A model generated the notes under the pieces. It was not told the origin of the DNA. It ran no database searches and saw only the letters and a list, made by a program, of their open reading frames with translations. Shown here one piece after another: positions 54,712 to 63,455 of a DNA stretch of 64,000 bases. The position numbers and the translations under genes are program-made. This DNA is from Cylindrotheca closterium (Eukaryota > Bacillariophyta > Bacillariophyceae > Bacillariales > Bacillariaceae), in NCBI GenBank assembly GCA_933822405.4, contig CAKOGP040002191.1, positions 1 through 64,000 of the forward strand, written 5' to 3'. How positions within the stretch are numbered: position 1 is the first letter of the stretch; each line of letters opens with the position of its first letter.

Positions 54712-55189
54712 TGAATGATATTGGAATGCCTGGATCGAGCTGTAACTATCATTACTCGCTCTTTTGTGTCTTTTTTCCAGAGGAGTGAATTGACAACACA
54801 AAGAAACAACAACAAGAAGAACTTATTGAACTACTATCTTATTTTCATGTCAGCAAAAAACTTCAGAATCCGGAAATCTTGCGCAGAGTTCCGATGACGG
54901 ATGACGGTTGGTCTTTCGATTCGAATAAGTCTATCACAAATTCTTTTTGACGAGAGTGATTGCATTTCATTTCCTTTCTTTTTGAGCGGACCGCGTTTCG
55001 TATTCGAAGGAATGAGTGGCGAATGAAGGGAGTGTAATTTCAAACTTGTACACACTTCGTACCGGTACCGAAAATTTTGAAGTGGTTACGATACGACACA
55101 ATATTTTGCCGGAAAGACATGATGCCGTTACCAGGTACCATGTACAGTCTGCTCGGTTCCCTTTTTTTTAAAAGAGAGTATTGTGATAG

Positions 55190-55330
55190 TCTCTAAAGGC
55201 GGTTCCCCTCTTATTAAAGGGGGTCTGGGGGCAGAGCCCCCAGTGTATCTGGGTGGGGGCAGTAGCGGGTCGAGGACGGAGCCTTGCGGGGGGTATCTAG
55301 GGGGGCAGCGCCCCCTTGGAGAAGGAAATT
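55190..55330. repeat. GC-rich hairpin island
   Basis: Two short perfect hairpins lie 57 bases apart: CTGGGGGC-AGA-GCCCCCAG (55225-55243) and GGGGGC-AGC-GCCCCC (55301-55315). The surrounding 140 bases are G-rich (GGGGTCTGGGGG, GGGTGGGGGC, GCGGGGGGTATCTAGGGGGG), in sharp contrast to the AT-rich flanks. Similar GGGGGC...GCCCCC boxes are common mobile or palindromic repeats in other genomes. Confidence 0.8.
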
Positions 55331-55476
55331 TGCAGTTTCAGGTAACAATTGATAGGAAAACTACCATAATCTTTAAGGTACATTGGTGCTACGCTGGCCG
55401 CTTTGTACATCCCATACTTCCTAAGCAGTATTTCGCAAGCAGCTAAGCCGCCCTGCTCTTAGTAGCATCGAAGCAT

Positions 55477-55617
55477 CTAGTTCCTAGGATGACACAACAC
55501 CTCCTCCTTAGCGTCCAACTCATCTGGATCATTAGGTAAACCACCTGTTGGAGCAACAATAGCCCCAACTGTGATATCTTTCTTGCCACTCTGCTGTAAT
55601 AAATCCTTCTGCTGCAT
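55477..55617 (-). pseudogene. 46-codon coding-like remnant
   Basis: Reverse-strand frame MQQKDLLQQSGKKDITVGAI followed by VAPTGGLPNDPDELDAKEEV and a stop. It reads like real protein (balanced composition, amphipathic start, acidic end) and is open further upstream to about 55680. No family is recognised. It may be a last exon of a lost gene or part of a decayed mobile element. Confidence 0.35.
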
Positions 55618-56166
55618 CTCCCCCACAAAGGCTGCTTTGCAGACGAAGGACAGACATGTGGAAATGAAATGGTACGGGTGACAGACGGACCGTGAAATTT
55701 CTCTGAAGGGGGTGTTTCTCTTTTTAAAAAAAATCTTATCTGGGTACCCTTACTGTACCACACAAGATACTGCAGGAACCAGGTACCACGCAAGATAGGA
55801 TGACTGGCTCAATGATGTACGATACAATGTCTATAAAACGAAATTCCAAGAAATCAATACAGTTATTTTATCCCCCCTCCTCTGCTTCTGTAATGGTACC
55901 CCCGGTTCGGTAGTTCTCAAGATGGGAGAATATAAGAAGATACAGCACGACGCGATCATACAGTATGCTGTGGATATCATAGATCGTATCTCTATACCGG
56001 TACCATCTCAAGTGACCGCATGTTTATATTCTCCGATTGAAACTATGTAATATCTTGTTATGATCTTAGCCCTGATAGCTAATAGTCCTTTGATGCTATT
56101 TCGTTTTCTCCATTCTCTGTGTTGTAGTAGGACCACAATATTATATCAGCCTATGTATTTCATTGT

Positions 56167-57459
56167 TTACATCTCTCCATAGTAGGGAGATTGAATACCA
56201 GCCTTACTGCGTTCCACTTGTTCCATGACGGCCGTTCGGATACTTCCTTCGCACATTTTCTCCATGGGTAGAATAGAAAAGGGTTCTTCCAGTTGGGTAG
56301 CCAGTTCTTCAATCCCCAACAAGAATCCACTAATGGCCATGGTGACTGGGACGACCCCCCAATGATTCCATGTTCCAGCCATGGGTTGGTACAATCCCAT
56401 GGGCAAGGCCAACAACCAAAAGGCCAAGAATCGTGCCGTGTGACGGGTGTAAAAGGTAGGAACGGGACTGGTAAAGATACGTTCGCTGGCACCGAGGGCA
56501 TCGCACAATCCAGTCACGACCCGCTCCACTTCGACCTGGTGCAATGGATTCAATTGAAAGTCGACCAAAATGTTGGAAATTTCTGCCAAGGCCGCCGTGG
56601 GACGGTGCTTGGCCGATCGCAGGACTTGTCCATAGTTTTGATCGGCCACTTTTTGGTAGGTATAAATATTGAAATTGGTTTCGTCCTCTTGGGGTGGTAG
56701 AGTGCGGTTCATGAGGGCGCGTGAAAAGGAACAAATGGCATCCCCCAATCGTTGAAGGGCGGCATCATCGATCGTGTCCTTGTAGGATTTGGACCAAATG
56801 GCTCCCATACGGGCAATGGAGCGAGAATCGTTAATGACCTTTCCCCAGGCAGTTCGGGCTTCGTTCCAACGCTTGTAGGACACATTGGTTCGGAAGGATA
56901 GCAACAAACCCAAGGAAGACGACGTCAAGGTAAAAGGTTCCTTGGGAAGTTCCAAAGGAGGAAGGGAAACGATAAAGGGCGAAGCAGCCAGAGTTGGAAG
57001 ATTGAAATGAATGGCCTCATGCTCAATTCCCTTGAAATCGATCCATCCTTCAATGAAAAAGTTATTGTAGGTGACAATGGCAGTGGCCACGGCCGAAATG
57101 AATAGAATTTCAATTCCAAGTTGTCTCACCAACGCCGATTGGCTAGTCTTGAGGAGAGTATCAATAAAGCGATTGGAACGTCGGCTCTTGATCCAATCGG
57201 CAGCAGAAAAGACGCTCCGACGATAAATCCTTGATTTTTCTCCGTAGGTATCCAGCAAGAAGGATGTCTGTTTGTTATCTGGTGTCTTTTGTTCCAAGGA
57301 CTCTAGATTCAATTCAGTGGAGGATGTGATGCTGCCGCTGGAGTGAGCTTGTTTCGGAAGACTGAAAGCAGCAACACCGTTTCCATTCGAAGTGCAGCTG
57401 CTGCTACTGCTAGCCAATACCATGGCAACCAGAATGTATGGAAGATTTAGAAACTTCAT
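56167..57459 (-). CDS. bestrophin-like anion channel A, plastid-targeted type
   Basis: Single exon, 430 residues. A signal peptide (MKFLNLPYILVAMVLASSSS) is followed by VAAFSLPK, an AAF plastid-type motif. Bestrophin signatures: SLGLLLSFRTNVSYKRWNEA (about 180-200), RTAWGKVINDSRSIAR, AICSFSRALMNRTLPPQE, GLCDALGASERIFTSPVPTF, TARFLAFWLLALPMGLY and the late GIEELATQLEEPFSILPME. Family members are pentameric anion channels; algal ones supply bicarbonate to the thylakoid lumen for CO2 concentration. This copy ends right after QSPYYGE, without the ~80-residue tail of channel B. TGACGT-type elements lie upstream (57682-57779). Confidence 0.9.
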   Translation of the reverse strand: MKFLNLPYILVAMVLASSSSSCTSNGNGVAAFSLPKQAHSSGSITSSTELNLESLEQKTPDNKQTSFLLDTYGEKSRIYRRSVFSAADWIKSRRSNRFIDTLLKTSQSALVRQLGIEILFISAVATAIVTYNNFFIEGWIDFKGIEHEAIHFNLPTLAASPFIVSLPPLELPKEPFTLTSSSLGLLLSFRTNVSYKRWNEARTAWGKVINDSRSIARMGAIWSKSYKDTIDDAALQRLGDAICSFSRALMNRTLPPQEDETNFNIYTYQKVADQNYGQVLRSAKHRPTAALAEISNILVDFQLNPLHQVEVERVVTGLCDALGASERIFTSPVPTFYTRHTARFLAFWLLALPMGLYQPMAGTWNHWGVVPVTMAISGFLLGIEELATQLEEPFSILPMEKMCEGSIRTAVMEQVERSKAGIQSPYYGEM

Positions 57460-57963
57460 CTTGTATGTATGATACTCGTTGCTGATTTATAGTTGCTGAT
57501 GCTTGTTTCAGATTATTCTCTTCAATTAGTGTGAAATTGATATGCAGTGATGGAAGGTCGGCGGATGTAAGTCAGCAAGTGCCTGGGTTGGATGAGCAGC
57601 ACAAAAGTAGAATAGGAATGTTCCTGGTATGGATAGCAACAAAAGATCGACGGTGAGGAGATGCAATTCTTCTGATGTGGATGACGTCGAGCCTACCGCT
57701 TCTCGTACGCGATTTCTTCGATTTCTCACAAAAGATCGCTCTCGTCTCGTCGGTGCCACAAACTGACGTAAGTACGTCACCAGAGTGAACATTCAACTCG
57801 GATGGGTCGGATTATTGAGAACTGAATTTGCGAGATTTCGAACTATACCGGTATCCAGATTGAAGATGAGCGAGGTGCACCTGCTAGCATTATTCTATCT
57901 AGAGTCTAATTGTTTTAATATCGTCCATGCCCTTATTGCTTACTTGATTGATTGATAATGATG
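57460..57963. other. intergenic promoter region of channel A
   Basis: No gene is seen. It holds CRE-like sites and TACCGGTA at 57846-57853. Confidence 0.5.
57764..57779. promoter_or_regulatory. CRE-like inverted repeat upstream of channel A
   Basis: TGACGTA-AG-TACGTCA, 7-base perfect arms, about 305 bases before the channel A start. A further TGACGT lies at 57682-57687. CRE-type TGACGT elements bound by bZIP factors mediate CO2/cAMP response of carbonic anhydrase genes in Phaeodactylum (established); use here is inference. Confidence 0.5.
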
Positions 57964-60426
57964 CTACACATGCAGTCTCTTGTAGGCTCTCCGAATCGTC
58001 TTGACATGCTTGGCCGCAATCTGGTGGTCCGCACATTGCTCCAAGATGGGTTGATAGGCTACCAACAAGGACCGTTGCAATTCGACAAGGGAACTATTGT
58101 CGGCGGTGTCTCCATGGTCACTTAACCGAGGTGACGTCAAATTCAGTAGCAAGTCTCGGACATCCGGAGGACTGGCATTGTGGCGTTTGCGAATGGAATA
58201 TTCCACCATTTGTCTCAAGAATCCATGATTCTTTGATATTGATTTCAGTTCGTAGGCCAGTGGAATTGCCTTGCAGATATCTGCCACGTTGCTAATTTGA
58301 ATGGAATCTTGTGGAATCATCCTTTCAAAGCTGGCAAAGATGGAATGCAAGAGTTCTGCAGAACACCCAATGGGTGTCCGACTCAAAACTGCCGCCAAGT
58401 GACCCAGACCCATGGCATCCAATTCCAATTCAGGCCGGGAATAAATCTCGGATCCAATCCGTTCCAATAGTATATCATTCGTCTGAAAGGCTTTCAAAAA
58501 GGCATAGGCAACTTCCACCAAGTTGCGTTGCTCCCACGAGGCAATACGGTCGTTGGATTGAAGCAGGAGGAGTTTGGCAGTCTCTGCAAATAGTTGGTCG
58601 GCCATTGGTCCCTCTATTCTCTGTTTGGCTACAGCGCTAACCAGATTGGCAACTTCTTGAGGACTCATTTGTGGCAACAATGGAATGGCAGCTTGGATCA
58701 AGGCTTGAAACATGTCTGTAGCCTCATGATGATTTACTTTGGCAAAGGCATTGGCCAATATGGACAAGTTTTGGGGTTGGAATTGGTGATTCTTCTCATC
58801 CCCTACTAGTAGCGACAACAAGTCCAAGGCTGCCTCTGCAATCCTATCAAAGAGTTTCATCTTATCGTACGGCGATTCTCCACCATTACTCAGTGGTTGT
58901 GGTGGTGCCTTGGAAAAGGCATTGGCAACAATGCAAAGTTCTTGGAGTTGAAATTCTGGTAGCAAGGAAAGGGTCGCCGTAGCAGAAGCCTTCCAGAATT
59001 CGTCTTGAGTTTCGCCTGGCAATAGCTCATTAACGGTAGGAGTCTGCTTGTTGTTCTTGGTGAGGGCATTCAGCAACATGGCCAGTTCTTGTGCGTTGAA
59101 GGATGAGTTATTGGTGGACAATAATGATAATAAAGGAATTGCGGCTCGGGCAATTTCCTGTAGTAGTAGTAGTAGTGGTAGTGCCGTTGTGGCCCCATGA
59201 TGATGTCCCATCATCTTGACCATGGCATTGGCCAGATTGGCAAGCTCTTGGGCATTAAAATACGGTACTTTGTCAAGGGCTGCTTTACTGATGGCATCAA
59301 ATAGTAGCAACAGCTCTTCTTCATCATGATGTTGATCACTCATCTTGGCAAATGCATTGGCCATGTTGCTCAAGTTTTGTGGGGTAAACTCGTCAATGCA
59401 AGGAATCGCTGCTTTGGAAATCGCTGCAAAGAGCTTGGGATGATGATGATGATGCATTTTGGCAAATGCATTGGCAATATTGGCAAGTCCTTGGGGAGAG
59501 AATACTAAGGAATCATCAACATCATCGTCATCTTCCTGTTGTCGTCGCAGCATTGTAAGTCTTCGTTCCGTCTCGTCCGCCACCGCTTCAAAGAGTTTGG
59601 AATCTGGATGGTCTTGTTTGCTAAAGGCATTGACCAGATTGGACAGTCCTTGGGGTGTAAAATCTTGTATTTGGGGAATGGCTTGGACTGCTATTGCCTC
59701 GAACAGCTTTGAACTTTGATGTTGGACTCTGGCAAAGGCGTTTGCCAGAATGGCCATGTCTTGTGGATTCATCGCCATACTATAATTCGAGGACATTAGG
59801 AATTTGCTTGCTTGATGAAACAACTTGTGATTTTGTACATCTTTACTTGCCAACGAATTTAGAATGTTGCATAGTTCCTTGACTTGACAATGCCTCAGCA
59901 TTGGTTGTGCGACACGGCTCAGATCCATGAGGGCCTGTCGTTGCTGTGATTTGGCCACGGTAGATATTCGGGACACAGCATTCATGAGTCCAGCAACATG
60001 GGCTGCTGTCATCCTTGTCGTCTTGTTCAGGACCTTTATTCGTTGCTCTAAAAGCTCAAACTCTTGTCGTCCATGGAATAGTCTTCCATTCGTTCTTAGA
60101 AACATGCTCAAGTCTCTTGCATTTTGGCAAGCCTGAAGCTGCTGTGAGATATGGGAAGTATTGGAACGCCTTGCTCCATGTGTCGACTGACTGAAATGCC
60201 GCAGTGTTGAATATCCATGTAGGAAGAAGGCACTATCACGGAATTGTTGTTGTGGCAGCTGTATCAGCAGACTTTTGCAACAAATTTGACGACCAAACAT
60301 GGATTGTTTCTTTTGATTCAATGATGTTGTGGATTTCAATAGAATAACACTCTTATTCCATTCTGCCAAAGTGGTTTTACGACCTACATAGCGATGCATG
60401 CTCGTCCGAAGGACCGTTCTCACCAT
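57964..60426 (-). CDS. OPR-like helical-repeat protein, probable organellar RNA-binding factor
   Basis: Single exon, 820 residues. From about residue 140 to 720 there are about 13 repeats of roughly 38 residues with the pattern L-xx-[IL]-ANAFAK-xx-H...KLFEAIA...IPxIxxFTPQ: examples ILANAFARVQHQSSKLF, NLVNAFSKQDHPDSKLF, NIANAFAKMHHHHHPKLF, IVANAFSKAPPQPL and ILANAFAKVNHHEATDMF. This is the layout of octotricopeptide-like and related helical-repeat proteins of algae and apicomplexans, which bind organellar RNA. The N-terminus (MVRTVLRTSMHRYVGRKTTL) is basic and without acidic residues, typical of a mitochondrial presequence. No clear RAP domain is seen at the C-terminus. It lies between two bestrophin genes, probably by chance. 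Confidence 0.78.
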   Translation of the reverse strand: MVRTVLRTSMHRYVGRKTTLAEWNKSVILLKSTTSLNQKKQSMFGRQICCKSLLIQLPQQQFRDSAFFLHGYSTLRHFSQSTHGARRSNTSHISQQLQACQNARDLSMFLRTNGRLFHGRQEFELLEQRIKVLNKTTRMTAAHVAGLMNAVSRISTVAKSQQRQALMDLSRVAQPMLRHCQVKELCNILNSLASKDVQNHKLFHQASKFLMSSNYSMAMNPQDMAILANAFARVQHQSSKLFEAIAVQAIPQIQDFTPQGLSNLVNAFSKQDHPDSKLFEAVADETERRLTMLRRQQEDDDDVDDSLVFSPQGLANIANAFAKMHHHHHPKLFAAISKAAIPCIDEFTPQNLSNMANAFAKMSDQHHDEEELLLLFDAISKAALDKVPYFNAQELANLANAMVKMMGHHHGATTALPLLLLLQEIARAAIPLLSLLSTNNSSFNAQELAMLLNALTKNNKQTPTVNELLPGETQDEFWKASATATLSLLPEFQLQELCIVANAFSKAPPQPLSNGGESPYDKMKLFDRIAEAALDLLSLLVGDEKNHQFQPQNLSILANAFAKVNHHEATDMFQALIQAAIPLLPQMSPQEVANLVSAVAKQRIEGPMADQLFAETAKLLLLQSNDRIASWEQRNLVEVAYAFLKAFQTNDILLERIGSEIYSRPELELDAMGLGHLAAVLSRTPIGCSAELLHSIFASFERMIPQDSIQISNVADICKAIPLAYELKSISKNHGFLRQMVEYSIRKRHNASPPDVRDLLLNLTSPRLSDHGDTADNSSLVELQRSLLVAYQPILEQCADHQIAAKHVKTIRRAYKRLHV

Positions 60427-60694
60427 GGCCAGAGTTGGAGTTGATGGACGACGCTGGCATTACAATAACATGTCACTCTTATTTTGTGTTTCATTCTCAG
60501 AATGAAACGTGATGGCTGCGGTTGAATGCCAGACACCATATATTCAAACAAGACTGCAATGGTATATCATTTGTCATTTGCTGATAACTTTTTCTTTAGT
60601 ATACGGTACTGTAGCCTTGTTTAATCGGGTTTCTTTTATCCTGCCATATAGTTATGATAACCTTTATAGAATCGCGAGATCTTCCGTCTGTTTT
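60427..60694. other. intergenic region
   Basis: Promoter side of the helical-repeat gene and 3' side of channel B; nothing distinct. Confidence 0.4.
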
Positions 60695-62185
60695 CTATGA
60701 TTGGTTTCGAAGCTTCATGTATTCTTCAAAGGTTGGAGCCGAGGAGATGGATTTTCTTGGATCTTCATCCGCAAAGGCTTCAGGATCACGGGTATCGGCC
60801 ATGCCTCCAGCACCCAATCCATTCGGAGCTCCATTGACATGCGTGACTGGGGCCGGTTCTTCCATGGATTGCGACATGCTGGGGGGAAGCTCACGGACAA
60901 CTGCGGCATCAAGAGCCTCTCCGGCATATGGATTGGCGACATTCAGCATCTTTCCTTCTCCGTAATAGGGTGCTTGGATTCCCTTTTGACTACGGTCTAC
61001 TTGTTCCATGACCGACACTCGGATACTTCCTTCGCACATCTTTTCCATGGGCAAGATGGAAAAGGGTTCTTCCATCTGTGTTGCTAGTTCTTCAATACCC
61101 AACAAGAATCCACTAATCACGGCCACCACTGGCAAGACGGTGATGTGGTTCCAGCTTCCGCCCAACGGTTCGTACAAACCAAATGGCAAAGCCAACAACC
61201 AAAAGGCCAAGAATCGAGCCGTGTGACGAGTGTAAAAGGTAGGAACTGGACTGGTAAAGATACGTTCACTGGCTCCGAGAGCATCGCACAATCCAGTCAC
61301 CACCTTCTCCACTTCGACTTGGTGCAAAGGATTCAACTTGAAATCGACCAAGGCCGACGTCAACTCGGCCAAGGCAGCCGTGGGACGGTGCTTGGCATTG
61401 CGCAATATCTCGGCGTACTTTTGGTCCGTGATGCGCTCATAGGTGTATTTGGTAAAGTTGTATTCGTCCTCTTGGGGTGGCAGAGTACGGTTCATGAGAG
61501 AACGCGAAAAGGAACAAATGGCATCTCCCAATCGCTGCAAGGATGCATCGTCAATACCCTTGTACGACTTGGACCAGATGCATCCCATACGAGCAATAGA
61601 GCGAGAATCGTTAATGACTTTTCCCCAAGCAGTCCGAGCTTCGTTCCATCTCGAGTACGACACATTGGTTCTGAAGGTCAGCAAAAGTCCAAGAGCTCCA
61701 CTACTCAAGGTAAAGGGAACCATGGGAAGCTTGAAGGCAGGAAGTGCGTGGGTGAATGCCTCATGCTTGACACCAGCAAAATCCTGGAATCCTTCTACCA
61801 AAAAGTCATTATAGAGAACCACGAACAAGGCAATAGTCGAAATGAAAAGGACCTCGGTCGAGATTTGTCGAATCAGGGCCGATTTGGGTGTGGACAGAAT
61901 GGTATCAAAAAATCGAGTGGATCGACGAGATTTGATCCAATCGGCAGATCCAAAGACATTGCGACGGTATTTTCTGGATTGTTCTCCATACGAATCCAAT
62001 AGCTTGGCAGTGGCATCGTAATCGGGAGTCTTTTGTTCCAAAGATTCCAAGTTGAGGCTAGTAGAAGTGCTGCCTGAACCTGTCGTTTTGGAAAGAACAG
62101 CTGTCTTTTTGTTGGCAGGAGCAAAGGCTTCAGTGCTACCAATGAGCATAACAGCCAGAATACTGTTAAGGTTAAGGAACTTCAT
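60695..62185 (-). CDS. bestrophin-like anion channel B, plastid-targeted type
   Basis: Single exon, 496 residues. MKFLNLNSILAVMLIGSTEAFAPANKK is a textbook diatom plastid presequence: signal peptide ending at an EAFAP motif. The channel core parallels channel A: GALGLLLTFRTNVSYSRWNE, RTAWGKVINDSRSIARMGCI, GLCDALGASERIFTSPVPTF, TARFLAFWLLALPFGLYEP and GIEELATQMEEPFSILPMEK. A C-terminal extension follows YYGEGKMLNVANPYAGEALD and ends FEEYMKLRNQS; channel A lacks it. Thylakoid bicarbonate conductance in the CO2-concentrating mechanism is the best guess by analogy with Chlamydomonas and published diatom bestrophins. CRE-like sites lie 114 and 169 bases upstream. Confidence 0.92.
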   Translation of the reverse strand: MKFLNLNSILAVMLIGSTEAFAPANKKTAVLSKTTGSGSTSTSLNLESLEQKTPDYDATAKLLDSYGEQSRKYRRNVFGSADWIKSRRSTRFFDTILSTPKSALIRQISTEVLFISTIALFVVLYNDFLVEGFQDFAGVKHEAFTHALPAFKLPMVPFTLSSGALGLLLTFRTNVSYSRWNEARTAWGKVINDSRSIARMGCIWSKSYKGIDDASLQRLGDAICSFSRSLMNRTLPPQEDEYNFTKYTYERITDQKYAEILRNAKHRPTAALAELTSALVDFKLNPLHQVEVEKVVTGLCDALGASERIFTSPVPTFYTRHTARFLAFWLLALPFGLYEPLGGSWNHITVLPVVAVISGFLLGIEELATQMEEPFSILPMEKMCEGSIRVSVMEQVDRSQKGIQAPYYGEGKMLNVANPYAGEALDAAVVRELPPSMSQSMEEPAPVTHVNGAPNGLGAGGMADTRDPEAFADEDPRKSISSAPTFEEYMKLRNQS

Positions 62186-63455
62186 CGTTTTTCCTAGTGG
62201 GTTTGGATGAGGATGATCCTAATATGCTTGATGTCTTCTGATGTCGTTGGATCTCGAGCTCCAACAACAAGAACAAAGATCGGCGCTTCATCGTCAGTTG
62301 ACGTGCGTACTTTTTATTGCTGTAGAAAAAGTACCAGTTTGTGTCCGACACTGTGACGTCAGGGGGTGGTCCGCTTTTCAGAATCCTGAGAACCCTAAAA
62401 TCAAGTCCTTCTCTTATTCTCGTCCATTGATGTCATCAAATCCTTCTCATCACGAAACCTTACTGTAGTATCTTGAATAGCTCTAATCCATATTTATCAT
62501 CCAACTAGTTTCAGACATTCCAATGATTTTCTGAAACATTCCAATCTTGCTAACGACGAATAACAATACTGATCATATTTTATGAATTCAGCAGCATGAG
62601 GTTTTAATACATGAAATCTTCATCATCCCAGAAAGAAAAGCCATAGCAAGGTGACGAATACGAGCAGGCTAAAAAGGGGTAGTATTGACATAGCTACCCT
62701 AGATATCTAATACCAGGAATGCAGTCTCTACCAAAGTTCCGTCTTTCGTGCGTGCGTGCCTAATAATTCCGAGTTGCGAGAGTGCTATCGGTATCGGTAC
62801 CAGGTAGTTGACTCCGCCGACCGAACATGATGCTTGCCTCAGCAGTTACGTGATGTATGACATGTACCACTGTATCATGCAACAGGCTTCGGAAACGATC
62901 TGCGATTTCGGCTGTCGGCTCTTCATAAGTGCACCAATGTTGGTGCCTTTTTTTCTTCTTTAAGTGCTCGTCGAATTTCGAGATCATTGGATCGTTTGCC
63001 TTCGGGGAATGTGACAATCAATAGGCAGGGTAACCGCTTTGGAATGAATCGATCAAACTGAACGCCTTTTAGAAGGGCATCCTTGGCAACGTAGATATAG
63101 TGTCAGATAGTTGCCAATCACAATCCAATCCAAATCTCTTTATGAGTTGGACGACAGAGTGCGGTATTTGAAAACTAACCTTGAAATCTTTCTTCAACAA
63201 ATCACATGTGCGGTGCAAAATTTATAGGAAAAATAAATACAATCATAGTTTTATAATTCCATGAAGCGGATAATCGAAAGAATAATGGTTCGGATTCGAA
63301 AATGTTTTGTTGGTAGTATCGGGAGCCATGATGAAAAGAACGATTCAGGATTGGTCCGATAACAGAATAGGATTCGATCCATCTAAACGATGGTGCCGAT
63401 CAGAGAAGGGTGGTATGTCGGCAGAGGGATGCAGACAAAACGTATTGGTGATGCC
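62186..63455. other. intergenic region between channels B and C
   Basis: The first 200 bases are the channel B promoter with CRE-like sites. The rest shows no gene. Confidence 0.5.
62299..62361. promoter_or_regulatory. CRE-like elements upstream of channel B
   Basis: TGACGT at 62299-62304 and a full palindromic TGACGTCA at 62354-62361, 114 and 169 bases before the start codon at 62185. Confidence 0.5.

Larger units (their letters stand above)
54712..56166. other. intergenic region with GC-rich hairpin island and coding remnant
   Basis: Contains TACCGGTA at 55060-55067 and 55995-56002, two GC-rich hairpins at 55225-55315 and a 46-codon coding-like remnant at 55477-55617. No full gene is seen. 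Confidence 0.5.
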
